A stretch of 64,000 nucleotides of DNA from Paenibacillus sp. FSL R7-0204 (GTDB lineage Bacteria > Bacillota > Bacilli > Paenibacillales > Paenibacillaceae): the NCBI RefSeq assembly GCF_038002225.1, contig NZ_JBBOCA010000001.1, forward strand, positions 1,798,001 through 1,862,000, given 5' to 3'. Positions 44,938 to 53,106 of this stretch are shown in pieces. Made by a program: the position numbers and the translations under genes. The notes beneath the pieces are model-generated. The model ran no database searches. It saw nothing but the letters and a program-made list of their open reading frames with translations, and was not told the origin of the DNA. Within the stretch, counting starts at the first letter, position 1. Every line of letters starts with the position of its first letter.

Positions 44938-45210
44938 TTGAGTATTCAGGAGACAGGAGTGGTAACCGGCGCAGCAGCGGAGGCGTCAGCAGACGAAGTT
45001 GGCAAGATACTCAAAAGCGGAAAAACATTAAAAATTAAGCCCCGGCTGACCTTAAGCGGTGAAGGCGGAATTTATCTGAAGTATTCAGACCCGAGAGAAC
45101 CGGACGTTCCCAAAACCATCGGAGTATGCTCCTACACCGAAACTTTATCCGGATATTCCAAGGTCATAATCACGAATGACAAGGTGACGGTTAAAGAGAA
45201 TTGCTGCTAA
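44938..45210 (+). CDS. Small protein of unknown function with C-terminal Cys-Cys
   Basis: A 90-residue soluble protein starting at TTG 44938, with GAGGAG about 10 nt upstream. The N-terminus (MSIQETGVVTGAAAEASADE) is followed by what looks like a small beta-rich domain (TLKIKPRLTLSGEGGIYLKY; YSKVIITNDKVTVKENCC). I do not recognise the family. The final ENCC could bind a metal or form a disulfide; a peptide-precursor role is possible but no modification gene is nearby. Confidence 0.5.
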   Translation: MSIQETGVVTGAAAEASADEVGKILKSGKTLKIKPRLTLSGEGGIYLKYSDPREPDVPKTIGVCSYTETLSGYSKVIITNDKVTVKENCC

Positions 45211-45391
45211 TCTATGGAGGCTGACTGCTATTTTGGCAGCTTGGTCTCCAAATATCCCCTTTAATTTCCCTCTGCGCATTTACAATCCAGATATTTGCAG
45301 ATTTCCAGTAACATTTGTAACTGACGGGCTTCCAATATATTGATAAAATATTATGTAAGCGCAGTCTATTTGATGAACTGGGGGAATATTT

Positions 45392-45943
45392 GTGAAAAAA
45401 GTTACTAAGTTAATGCTCGTGGCCGGCATTTCATTGGCACTTGTCGGGGTAGGGAACAGCGGTGCCCTGAACAATGTCACTTCGGCAGCGAGCGCACCGC
45501 TTAAGGTAGGCCGGGTGGAAGCGGCTGCCCATGGCACCAAATGCTTCACTGTAGCGGTTGCTGTAGTACAAAATGGCGTAATCGTTGCGGCTTCGCTGGA
45601 TGATTATCAGTTCCTGGGCACCGATGTAGCCACTGGCGTACCGAACTCGGACAAGGATTTCGGCCAGAACTACAAAGATCCGAACATGGTGCTGGCCTCC
45701 AAGAAGACCAATGCCAAATACTACAGTGAGCACATGAAGGAAGAAGCCAAATCGACAGTAGCCTATGACAAGAACCTGGCAGCGATCGAGAAATTCGCCA
45801 CTGGCAAAACGATTAAATCCCTTGAAGCTACACTGACTAACAAAAGCAAAGAGCAAGTCGTTGATGCTGTAAGCGGTGCAACTTTGGTGGATACCCAAGG
45901 TTACCTGAAGGCTATTCTAAGCGCAGCTAAGGCTGCAAAATAA
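45392..45943 (+). CDS. Exported FMN-binding-domain-like protein
   Basis: A 183-residue exported protein. GTG 45392 follows GGGGGAA. A signal peptide (MKKVTKLMLVAGISLALVGV) precedes a domain with TVAVAVVQNGVIVAASLDDYQ and the terminal VVDAVSGATLVDTQGYLKAI. The SGAT motif, where FMN-binding domains carry a covalently attached FMN on Thr, suggests a role in extracellular flavin-based electron transfer. The domain is degenerate compared with well-known members, so the FMN assignment is tentative. A terminator follows at 45974. Confidence 0.6.
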   Translation: MKKVTKLMLVAGISLALVGVGNSGALNNVTSAASAPLKVGRVEAAAHGTKCFTVAVAVVQNGVIVAASLDDYQFLGTDVATGVPNSDKDFGQNYKDPNMVLASKKTNAKYYSEHMKEEAKSTVAYDKNLAAIEKFATGKTIKSLEATLTNKSKEQVVDAVSGATLVDTQGYLKAILSAAKAAK

Positions 45944-45973
45944 ACAACTGTTCCATTATTTAACCGATGTTAA

Positions 45974-46005
45974 CCCCTTCATGGCTGCGGCTGTGGAGGG
46001 GTTTT
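45974..46005 (+). terminator. Rho-independent terminator
   Basis: CCCCTTCA/TGGAGGGG stem with a GC-rich loop, followed by TTTT. Confidence 0.75.
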
Positions 46006-46137
46006 GCTATGCGGTTTCCATTTGTCACCAGACCGGCTCCGCTGTTCAAGAGAGTGGCACCCCTGCAATTATGGGTATAACAGTAATAAGTACAAAGACA
46101 TCAGTATTCGTGAGTATTCATAACTGGGGGGAAGGCC

Positions 46138-46998
46138 ATGAAATGGCAGGGCAGAAGAGGCAGTTCTAATGTGGAAGACCGCAGAGGCCGCGGCGGGGGC
46201 GGCGGGGGCAAGCTGATCGGCGGCGGAATTAGCGGGATCGTGATTATAGTGATTGTTACGCTGCTGAGCGGCGGGAATATCGGCGATATTATGGGGAATC
46301 TGACCTCAACCGGTTCGGGTACGAACTCAAGTGTCCCTTATGAACAGAGTGCCCAGGAGAAGGAGCTATCCGAGTTCGTATCTGTGGTGCTGGCCGATAC
46401 CGAGGATGTCTGGTCCGATATCTTCAAAAAGCAGGGGATGACTTACCAGGACCCGACGCTTGTGCTCTACAGCGGTAGTGTGAACTCTGCCTGCGGAACC
46501 GCAAGCTCAGCCGTAGGCCCGTTTTATTGTCCGGGAGACGCCAAGCTGTATATCGATCTCAGCTTCTATGATGAGCTGCAGCAGCAGTTCAAGGCGCCGG
46601 GTGACTTCGCCATGGCGTATGTGATTGCTCATGAGGTGGGACATCATGTGCAGACGCTGCTGGGCGCTTCCGAGCAGCTGAATGCAGAACGCCAGCGCCT
46701 CAGCGAGGCCGAATTCAACAAGGTGCAGGTCCGCTTCGAGCTGCAGGCCGATTATTATGCTGGGGTCTGGGCGCATCATGTCCAGGGCCAGAATCTGCTG
46801 GAGGAAGGGGACCTCGAGGAGGCACTGACTGCGGCAAGCGCAGTCGGGGATGATACGATCCAGAAGCGGGCGCAGGGCTATGTGGTGCCGGACAGCTTCA
46901 CGCACGGAACGTCCGAACAGCGCAAGCGCTGGTTCTATAAGGGCTTCAACTCCGGCACGATTGCCGGCGGAGATACTTTCAAGGCTGCTGAACTGTAG
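46138..46998 (+). CDS. YpfJ-type neutral zinc metallopeptidase
   Basis: A 286-residue membrane-anchored protein. A basic, glycine-rich N-terminus (NVEDRRGRGGGGGGKLIGGG) and one hydrophobic helix (ISGIVIIVIVTLLSGGNIGD) are followed by a catalytic domain with CGTASSAVGPFYCPGDAKLY and the zinc motif AHEVGHHVQTLLG. A downstream Glu lies in RFELQADYYAGVWAH. The family (PF04228) is widespread but its substrates are unknown. ATG 46138 follows GGGGGAAGG. The gene is followed by a terminator and by repeat array B. Confidence 0.88.
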   Translation: MKWQGRRGSSNVEDRRGRGGGGGGKLIGGGISGIVIIVIVTLLSGGNIGDIMGNLTSTGSGTNSSVPYEQSAQEKELSEFVSVVLADTEDVWSDIFKKQGMTYQDPTLVLYSGSVNSACGTASSAVGPFYCPGDAKLYIDLSFYDELQQQFKAPGDFAMAYVIAHEVGHHVQTLLGASEQLNAERQRLSEAEFNKVQVRFELQADYYAGVWAHHVQGQNLLEEGDLEEALTAASAVGDDTIQKRAQGYVVPDSFTHGTSEQRKRWFYKGFNSGTIAGGDTFKAAEL

Positions 46999-47015
46999 CC
47001 GCCGCCTGCATCAGG

Positions 47016-47063
47016 AACAACAAGAGCCGCTCTTCCGGTTGCCGGAGGGCGGCTCTTGTTGTT
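47016..47063 (+). terminator. Strong terminator after the metallopeptidase gene
   Basis: A 15-bp stem AACAACAAGAGCCGC/GCGGCTCTTGTTGTT with an inner CCGG hairpin. Confidence 0.8.
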
Positions 47064-47111
47064 ATTGGGGATATTAGTATGAGGAGCCGTTTCTGCTCCG
47101 TCGGGAAGCTG

Positions 47112-47345
47112 GGATGTATGCCAAAAACAGCATACATTGTGCTGCTGCGCAGGCGCCCGGCCACAATGTATGCCAAAAACAGCATACATTGTGCTGCTGC
47201 GCAGGCGTCCGGCCCGAATGTATGCCAAAAACAGCATACATTGTGCTGCCGCGCAGGCGCCCGGCCCGAATGTATGCCAAAAACAGCATACATTGTGCTG
47301 ACGCGCAGGCGCCCGGTCCAAATGTATGCGAAAAACAGCATACAT
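47112..47345. repeat. 52-bp tandem repeat array B
   Basis: ATGTATGCC dyads begin at 47114, 47166, 47218, 47270 and 47322: an exact 52-bp period. Each unit has TGTATGC-CAAAAACA-GCATACA, a 7-bp hairpin, followed by a GC-rich linker (TGCGCAGGCGCCCGG). Two further units of this type stand at 29047-29122. The array lies between the 3' ends of the metallopeptidase and diguanylate cyclase genes. Confidence 0.93.
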
Positions 47346-47399
47346 TCGACTGGGTCTGCCCGGCCCTGACAGGCCGTCCCCCTGCGCGGGAACATGTGC

Positions 47400-48641
47400 T
47401 TATGGCTGCACATCGTTCCGGTAAGAGAGACGGTTGCGGCCAAGCTTCTTGGACTCCAGCAGGAGCTGGTCGGCGTAGACGTACCCTTTTTCCATAGAAG
47501 TCTTCTGGTCCGGGTCCGCCTTATAGTAAAAGAGCCCGAAGGATGCCGAATACGGCACGCGGATCATCTGCTCCTCGAATTCTGCACTTACGCTGTGATC
47601 GTGAAGGCTGTCCAGGATCTCCTGAATCTGTGTCCTGCACTCCTCGAAGGTCTTGTCCCTCAGCAGCAGCGTGAACTCTTCCCCGCCGCTGCGGAACAGG
47701 ATGTCCCTCTCCTGCAGATGCTTCTGCAGCGTCTTCGCAAAATGAACAATGACCCGGTCGCCCACGGCGTGGTTGTAGGTGTCATTGATTTTTTTAAACC
47801 GGTCGATGTCCGCCACTACAATTCCGATGTACTCGCCGCTCTGGTTCAGCTCCTTCATCATCTTGTCCATATGCGCCCGGTTATAGGTTCCGGTGAGGAA
47901 GTCGCGGTAGGCCATCTGCTCGAATTTGTCGCGTTCATACTTGTGCTGTGCACTCTGTGATTTGGAATAGAACGAGATACTGACCACATAATTGAGCACG
48001 AACAGGGCGATCAGCATCTCCCATTTCTCCATTTGCAGCAGCCGCAGCAGCAGAGCGTTACTCAGGGCGACCTTGCTGAAGTCCAGCAGATTCCGGCTCC
48101 GCAGCAGCAGGTTCCGTGCTTCACCGCGTGTCTTGATATCTCCCGACAGGGCGAAGGTCAGCACCAGGAAGGTGGAGGACAGCAGGGTGGTGACGCAGAC
48201 CACGAGCAGGAACAGCAGCCAGTATCCGAGCGGAAGCTTGTCCGCCAGAGGAGAGAGCGCAGTATACAGATAGTACGCCGCAGAGCCGCCTAGTGTGAAC
48301 GAGCCGATATTGTAGAAGGTATCCAGGAACTCTCCGGGATCGTCGGTTTTTGTTTTCTTTTTATAGAAATATACGATGAACCGGTATACAGTCTCGAACA
48401 AGAACGTGCCGAGCGGACCGGCAAAAATCCCGAATGAGGAGGTATAGCTGATCGCATAATCGATTGTAGAGTTCCCGCTCCGGGTCACAATCCGCAATTG
48501 GAAGTAGATGCTGGAGAAGATAGTATATAGCAGTAAGGCTTTTATATAGGTAGCGTCCAGGACTACAGCATGCGCGGGAATGAAGGCTATAGCCAGGGAT
48601 GCGACAAATAGGAAAAGGTCAAATACCCTCGCTTTTGACAT
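47400..48641 (-). CDS. Membrane-bound diguanylate cyclase (GGDEF)
   Basis: A 413-residue protein with about six to seven N-terminal membrane helices (for example VFDLFLFVASLAIAFIPAHA) and a C-terminal GGDEF domain from about residue 240. The active-site motif is RSGGEEF, with YRDFLTGTYNRAHMDKMM and VVADIDRFKKINDTYNH before it, so cyclic-di-GMP synthesis is expected. The usual product-inhibition site RxxD, five residues before GGEEF, reads QERD, so feedback control may be weak. No EAL domain. It converges on array B and is divergent from the glycosyltransferase gene. Confidence 0.9.
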   Translation of the reverse strand: MSKARVFDLFLFVASLAIAFIPAHAVVLDATYIKALLLYTIFSSIYFQLRIVTRSGNSTIDYAISYTSSFGIFAGPLGTFLFETVYRFIVYFYKKKTKTDDPGEFLDTFYNIGSFTLGGSAAYYLYTALSPLADKLPLGYWLLFLLVVCVTTLLSSTFLVLTFALSGDIKTRGEARNLLLRSRNLLDFSKVALSNALLLRLLQMEKWEMLIALFVLNYVVSISFYSKSQSAQHKYERDKFEQMAYRDFLTGTYNRAHMDKMMKELNQSGEYIGIVVADIDRFKKINDTYNHAVGDRVIVHFAKTLQKHLQERDILFRSGGEEFTLLLRDKTFEECRTQIQEILDSLHDHSVSAEFEEQMIRVPYSASFGLFYYKADPDQKTSMEKGYVYADQLLLESKKLGRNRLSYRNDVQP

Positions 48642-48836
48642 GTCGGAAATTTCCTTTCAGGATTTATACCGATTATACCCGAAAAGATGATTCTTGATTA
48701 AAAGATATTTTTGAAATTTGCAGGGAATGATCATATATCCCTTTCCGCCTGCCCGCAGCCTACATATACTATTCTGATTAAGGTGGAGCAGACCGCACCT
48801 GTGTCTAAATAAATCTATAGCCGGGGAGAGGAATGC

Positions 48837-50255
48837 ATGAAGATATTGCTGGTCACCTACTGGGGCCTCACCAATATGGGCGGAATTTGGACATATATGA
48901 AGCAGCTGGCTGACAAGCTGGGCGAGCAGGGCCATTCCGTTACACTGATGGGCAGCCATGTGGAGAACAATACATTGTATTTGCTGAACCGGACAGAGTC
49001 TTTTGATAAAAAAGCGTTCTATTCGCTGCTGCTGCCCCAGCTGGATATCGGCCGCTTCCCCTCGCTGCATCTGGAGCACGGCATCTTCAGCTTTGAGCTG
49101 GGACGTTACGTTTTCGAGGGCGGCGCCGCTGTGCTGGGCCTGGAGGAATATGATGTCATTCATGCCCAGGACCCTATCGCCTCCTATGCGCTGCGGCGGA
49201 TCATGCGCCGTTCTGTTCCGCTGGTCGCAAGTGTGCATGGGGCATTGACCAAGGAAACTTACTATGAGTACAAGGGACTTGAGCCCGGCCTTACCCGGGA
49301 AGCCTATGAGCTGCGGCCGATCTGGAGATATTTCCGCAGGCTTGAGAGGCTGGGGGCCCAGGCGGCCGACCAGATTCTGGTCTCTTCGGAGTGGATCGGA
49401 CAGCTTACGCAGAGCCTGGGGGTCAGCCAAGACCGTATCCATACCTTGCCGTACGGGCTGGACCTGCATCAATACGCAGCCAGGGCCGCAGAGACACCGC
49501 CGCTTCAATTTGCAGCGGGAATCCCTGTGATCATGTATGCCGGACGTCTTGAATATATCAAAGGCGTCCATGTGCTGATAGAGGCGCTGGGCATTCTGCA
49601 GCAGCGCTGTCAGCACTGGATCTGTGCGGTGGCCGGAATCGGCAGCCTCCTGGAGGAGCTCATGGAGCAGACCCGCCTGCTGGGTATCGCAGGGAAGGTC
49701 CATTTCACCGGGAAGCTGAACAATATTCCGGCTGCACTCCGGGCTGCCGACATCTATGTTCAGCCCTCTCTCCAGGACACGCAGCCCTTCTCGGTTACGG
49801 AAGCGCAGCTTGCCGGGATCGCGCCGATTGTCGCCGGAACCGCAGGCATGCCGGAGATGGTCCGGCAGGGAGAGACGGGCTGGATTGTTCCTCCCGGAGA
49901 TGCCGCGAAGCTTGCCCTGCAAATCGAGCAGCTGCTGGGGGATGAGGAGCTGAGAAGACGCACCGGCCTCCAGGCTAAACAGTGGGCAGAGCAGACCCGT
50001 TCGCTGGATGTTATGGCTGCGGGTACGCTGAATGTATACCAGAGAGCAGTCAGACTGCGGGCGGGCCGTCCGGGAATTCCGGACCACCTCCGGTTTGAGG
50101 AAGAACCGGGCGCGGGTGCGCTGCCGGCAGCTTTTCATCCGGCGGATGTGCTTAACGAGTGTAGTCCAGGGAATCCGCTTGCCGTAACGCTGCGTGTGAA
50201 GCTTCCACAGCACTACTCTATTCCTGATGCACGTACGGCTCTTCCTCCCCTGTAA
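48837..50255 (+). CDS. GT4 glycosyltransferase, spore-coat (CotSA-like) type
   Basis: A 472-residue GT-B glycosyltransferase. The N-terminal acceptor domain has VTYWGLTNMGGIWTYMKQLA, the nucleotide-sugar domain has MYAGRLEYIKGVHVLIEAL and QPSLQDTQPFSVTEAQLAG. The C-terminal tail beyond residue 410 is poorly ordered-looking and unrelated to the GT fold. ATG 48837 follows GGGGAGAGG. It lies just upstream of spoVID, in a region where B. subtilis has spore assembly genes, so a role in spore coat or crust glycosylation is reasonable but inferred. Confidence 0.82.
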   Translation: MKILLVTYWGLTNMGGIWTYMKQLADKLGEQGHSVTLMGSHVENNTLYLLNRTESFDKKAFYSLLLPQLDIGRFPSLHLEHGIFSFELGRYVFEGGAAVLGLEEYDVIHAQDPIASYALRRIMRRSVPLVASVHGALTKETYYEYKGLEPGLTREAYELRPIWRYFRRLERLGAQAADQILVSSEWIGQLTQSLGVSQDRIHTLPYGLDLHQYAARAAETPPLQFAAGIPVIMYAGRLEYIKGVHVLIEALGILQQRCQHWICAVAGIGSLLEELMEQTRLLGIAGKVHFTGKLNNIPAALRAADIYVQPSLQDTQPFSVTEAQLAGIAPIVAGTAGMPEMVRQGETGWIVPPGDAAKLALQIEQLLGDEELRRRTGLQAKQWAEQTRSLDVMAAGTLNVYQRAVRLRAGRPGIPDHLRFEEEPGAGALPAAFHPADVLNECSPGNPLAVTLRVKLPQHYSIPDARTALPPL

Positions 50256-50393
50256 TAGGCGCTGTCCGCAATTGAAGCGGCAAAGTTGTCATGCCTGCCT
50301 GATTGAAGCATATACATGAGGGGAGTAACATTTTGGGCTTATACTCTGGGCTTGTCTCAGGGATAGATTATGCCAAGAAGGAGGACATTTCCC

Positions 50394-51758
50394 GTGTTTG
50401 ACCAGTCCCATGGCTTGCGGTTTGATATTTATGAACGCATTCACCTTTCGGAAGAGCTTCCGGGAATAGCAGAGCTGGAGGAAGTCGAGCTGGTTCCCGA
50501 CATCCAGGTCATCCAGCGGGAGGACCGGGCTGAACTGCACGGACAACTGCTGCTCACCGGACTCTACCGGGGGGAGGATGACCTTACACAGCGTCTGGAG
50601 CATGCAATTCCCGTTGAAATCACTGTTCCGCTGACCCGGGTCAGCTCACTTGATGACATAGGGGTGGAGATCGAGAATTTCGATATTGATCTGCTGACGA
50701 TGCGAACCGTCAACATTACCGGAGTGCTCTCGCTGCGGGGAATCGGAAGTGCAGATGCACAGCCGGCCTGGCAGCAGGAGGAATACACAGTAGCGTATTC
50801 GCCGGAGGCAGGAGACAGCAATACGTCTGAGGAGAAATTCCGCAGTCCGGAGAATGATACCCTGTATGAGAATTCGCTCTGGACCTATGGCGAGGGGGCG
50901 GCCGAGGGCTCTGAAGAAGATCAGAACTCTGCTAATCCGGCTGAGGCTGTAGTCCAACCTCTGTATGCGGAAGAAACTACGTACACCCAGCCCGCCGCCT
51001 ATCTCTCCCCACCCCTGAAGGACAAGGAACCCAGAGCAAGGACCCATAGCCTGGATACGGCTTCTTCGGCAGGCAGCAAGCCGGCGGCTGATCCGGTCTC
51101 GGGCCACTTCCTCACCTCCAGAGAGAAGACAGCGCCAGCGGCTGTGAACGGCTCGCTTCAGGAGGACACCACGCTTCAGACAGGCAGCGCCGCCTTGAAC
51201 ACAGTGGATCATTGGGGCAACGCGAAGCTTCATGCCGTCTCGCAGCCGGAGCCGGTGCTAACCTCCGCTGCCAATGATGCTGCTGCGCTGTTTGCCGGGA
51301 ACGAAGAAGGCGAGACGGCCGAGGGAATTCAGGCCACAGACAATGAAGTCTTCCTGTCTGCGGAATCTCTGGCTCCCCCTGAGGAGAAGCAGGATCTCAA
51401 GGTTGCCCTTGGCAGCAAAAAAGAACCGGGAGCCGCCGAGCAGGAGCCGCTCACCTTCTCCTCGCTGCTTAGCGCAAGCCGCGCCAACAGAGAGCAGGAG
51501 GAACTGCTCGCGGGCGATATTGACTCTGTAGCGGAGGCTGTCCCTGAGGCCGGTAATGATACAGCGTGGAAGAGCCGGTTCATCGGCGGCATGGGCGGAA
51601 CGGAGCTGTTCCGCAAAGTAAGGCTCTGCATCGTGCAGCGGGAAGAGACGCTGGATACCATAGCCGAGAAATACCAGCTAAGCACCCGGGAGCTGACCAT
51701 GTATAACCGGCTGTCCGGTCAGGTTGTAGAAGAGGGACAGGTATTATACATCCCTTGA
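50394..51758 (+). CDS. spoVID: Stage VI sporulation protein D (SpoVID-like), LysM-containing
   Basis: A 454-residue protein. The N-terminal domain (GLRFDIYERIHLSEELPGIA, LVPDIQVIQRED, LHGQLLLTGLYRG) resembles that of SpoVID, which binds the coat anchor SpoIVA. A long, acidic, low-complexity middle (about 150-395) and a C-terminal LysM (ETLDTIAEKYQLSTRELTMY) complete it, as in SpoVID. GTG 50394 is preferred, since AAGGAGG stands 9 nt before it; an upstream ATG at 50370 has no RBS. The neighbourhood hem ... spoVID ... valS agrees with B. subtilis. Its role is spore coat encasement in the mother cell. Confidence 0.85.
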   Translation: MFDQSHGLRFDIYERIHLSEELPGIAELEEVELVPDIQVIQREDRAELHGQLLLTGLYRGEDDLTQRLEHAIPVEITVPLTRVSSLDDIGVEIENFDIDLLTMRTVNITGVLSLRGIGSADAQPAWQQEEYTVAYSPEAGDSNTSEEKFRSPENDTLYENSLWTYGEGAAEGSEEDQNSANPAEAVVQPLYAEETTYTQPAAYLSPPLKDKEPRARTHSLDTASSAGSKPAADPVSGHFLTSREKTAPAAVNGSLQEDTTLQTGSAALNTVDHWGNAKLHAVSQPEPVLTSAANDAAALFAGNEEGETAEGIQATDNEVFLSAESLAPPEEKQDLKVALGSKKEPGAAEQEPLTFSSLLSASRANREQEELLAGDIDSVAEAVPEAGNDTAWKSRFIGGMGGTELFRKVRLCIVQREETLDTIAEKYQLSTRELTMYNRLSGQVVEEGQVLYIP

Positions 51759-51789
51759 GATTGACGGTATGCGGAGAATTCAGCTTTAA

Positions 51790-51833
51790 CAGGAACAGCC
51801 CTTACCTTACGGATGGGGCTGTTCCTGTTTCTT
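51790..51833 (+). terminator. Rho-independent terminator after spoVID
   Basis: AGGAACAGCCC/GGGCTGTTCCT stem, followed by GTTTCTTT. Confidence 0.75.
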
Positions 51834-51997
51834 TATGAAGCGATGAAGTGATTTTTATTATGCGGTCTGTATTTACGATTTCCGCTTCTGGTTTACAAAC
51901 CGTTCAGCCGGGGGTAATAGTCACTACCGGCCTACATACATTACACATTCAGGCAGCTATGCGCTGGTACACTACTTCTGGAAGGATGATATATCAC

Positions 51998-52660
51998 ATG
52001 AAGAGAAAAGTGGCAGCCACTGCGGCCGCACTAAGCTTGACGCTCACAGTCTCGGCCGGTGTCTACGCCGCCGGTAATCTGCAGGAGATCAAGGCGCTCC
52101 TGAACAACAAAATCGGGATCGTCGTGAACGGCCAGGCGTACACGCCCAAAGACGGCAATGGCAAAACCCTCGCCCCGATTACCTATAACGGCATCACTTA
52201 TCTGCCTGTACGCTCCATCGGCGAAGCGCTGAACACTGCTGTTACTTACGATGCTGCAACCAGCCGGGTCATCATCGGTGATGCTGCAGCTCCAGCTGTC
52301 TCCTCCGGAGGCTCGTCCGCAGGAACACCAGCAGATTCTGTGAAGCGGCCGAAGAGCCTGCCGGCGGATTTCCCGCTTCCGGCGGACGCGAAGATATTTG
52401 ATCTGATTGAAGGCTCGGCGACCGGTAAGCCGTCCGCAACCTTCAGCTACCGTACGAAGCAGAGCCTGGAGACGCTCGGCAATACGTACAAGGACTATTT
52501 TGTGCAAAAAGGAGCTACCTCCAAGTCTGAGGAAGTCTCCGCCTCAGCCTTCTCGATTATTGATGCCGGAAGCACATTCTCTGTTACGCTGGATGGCGCT
52601 CCCGGAACGGGCAGCAATCAGGGCTTCAATGTGGTTCAAGTGATCTGGAGCGGGGAGTAG
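51998..52660 (+). CDS. Exported protein with copper amine oxidase N-terminal-like domain
   Basis: A 220-residue secreted protein. A signal peptide (MKRKVAATAAALSLTLTVSA) is followed at about 30-95 by a stalk domain (IGIVVNGQAYTPKDGNGKTL, ITYLPVRSIGEALNTAVTYD), as in the copper amine oxidase N-terminal domains common on Paenibacillus surface proteins. A small C-terminal domain (FPLPADAKIFDLIEGSATGK) has no known name. No oxidase catalytic domain is present. ATG 51998 is used; the frame extends 50 codons further up without coding character. Confidence 0.75.
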   Translation: MKRKVAATAAALSLTLTVSAGVYAAGNLQEIKALLNNKIGIVVNGQAYTPKDGNGKTLAPITYNGITYLPVRSIGEALNTAVTYDAATSRVIIGDAAAPAVSSGGSSAGTPADSVKRPKSLPADFPLPADAKIFDLIEGSATGKPSATFSYRTKQSLETLGNTYKDYFVQKGATSKSEEVSASAFSIIDAGSTFSVTLDGAPGTGSNQGFNVVQVIWSGE

Positions 52661-52703
52661 GCATCAATGTACGTCTGCTGCGCGCCCTTTGTGTATATGC
52701 TGG

Positions 52704-52732
52704 TTGACTAGGGATAACACTGAATGTATTAT
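52704..52732 (+). promoter_or_regulatory. Promoter of the T-box-valS transcript
   Basis: TTGACT (52704-52709), a 17-bp spacer and TATTAT (52727-52732), a few bases upstream of the T-box leader. Confidence 0.75.
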
Positions 52733-52749
52733 TGAACTAAGTAATAACT

Positions 52750-53056
52750 AGCATAAAGACTGGGAACGGGAAGAGTAGGCGGTCAGCCCTTCAGAGAGCG
52801 GGATTATCATTGGTGTGAATTCCCGCAGGATGCAGCCCCCGAAGTCGCCCCGGAGTTGCCCTTCTGAGCTTGTCTTCATCATGGAGACTGGTTAGGATGC
52901 GGCCGGTTGCAGCCGTTACCCTGCATGAGTGTCGCGCTAAGCTTCAGGAACCTGTAAGGGAACTTAAGGCAGTGGTTTATTTTTTATTGGCGCGAAACAA
53001 AGGTGGTACCGCGAAAGAATGGCCTTTCGTCCTTTGAGACGAAGGGCCTTTTTGTA
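52750..53056 (+). promoter_or_regulatory. T-box leader of valS
   Basis: A leader of about 300 nt carrying the conserved T-box AGGTGGTACCGCG (53001-53013), an AGAGAG element of stem I near 52792 and the antiterminator/terminator pair. Uncharged tRNA-Val should pair with the leader and prevent termination, turning on valS when valine is short. The specifier codon cannot be fixed with certainty by eye; a GTC at 52844-52846 is one candidate. Confidence 0.93.
53021..53054 (+). terminator. T-box terminator hairpin
   Basis: GGCCTTTCGTC/GACGAAGGGCC stem with CTTTGA loop followed by TTTTT; the alternative antiterminator uses the T-box just upstream. Confidence 0.9.
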
Positions 53057-53106
53057 TTCTCAGAAACCGCTAGCTACTCAATACATTTAACAGTGGAGGG
53101 TTCACA

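Noticed and set aside
48657..50213. A 518-aa frame on the minus strand opposite the glycosyltransferase
   Set aside because: The plus-strand gene has clear GT motifs; the opposite frame is an antisense shadow, as are the long frames at 39553-40911 and 40986-42092.
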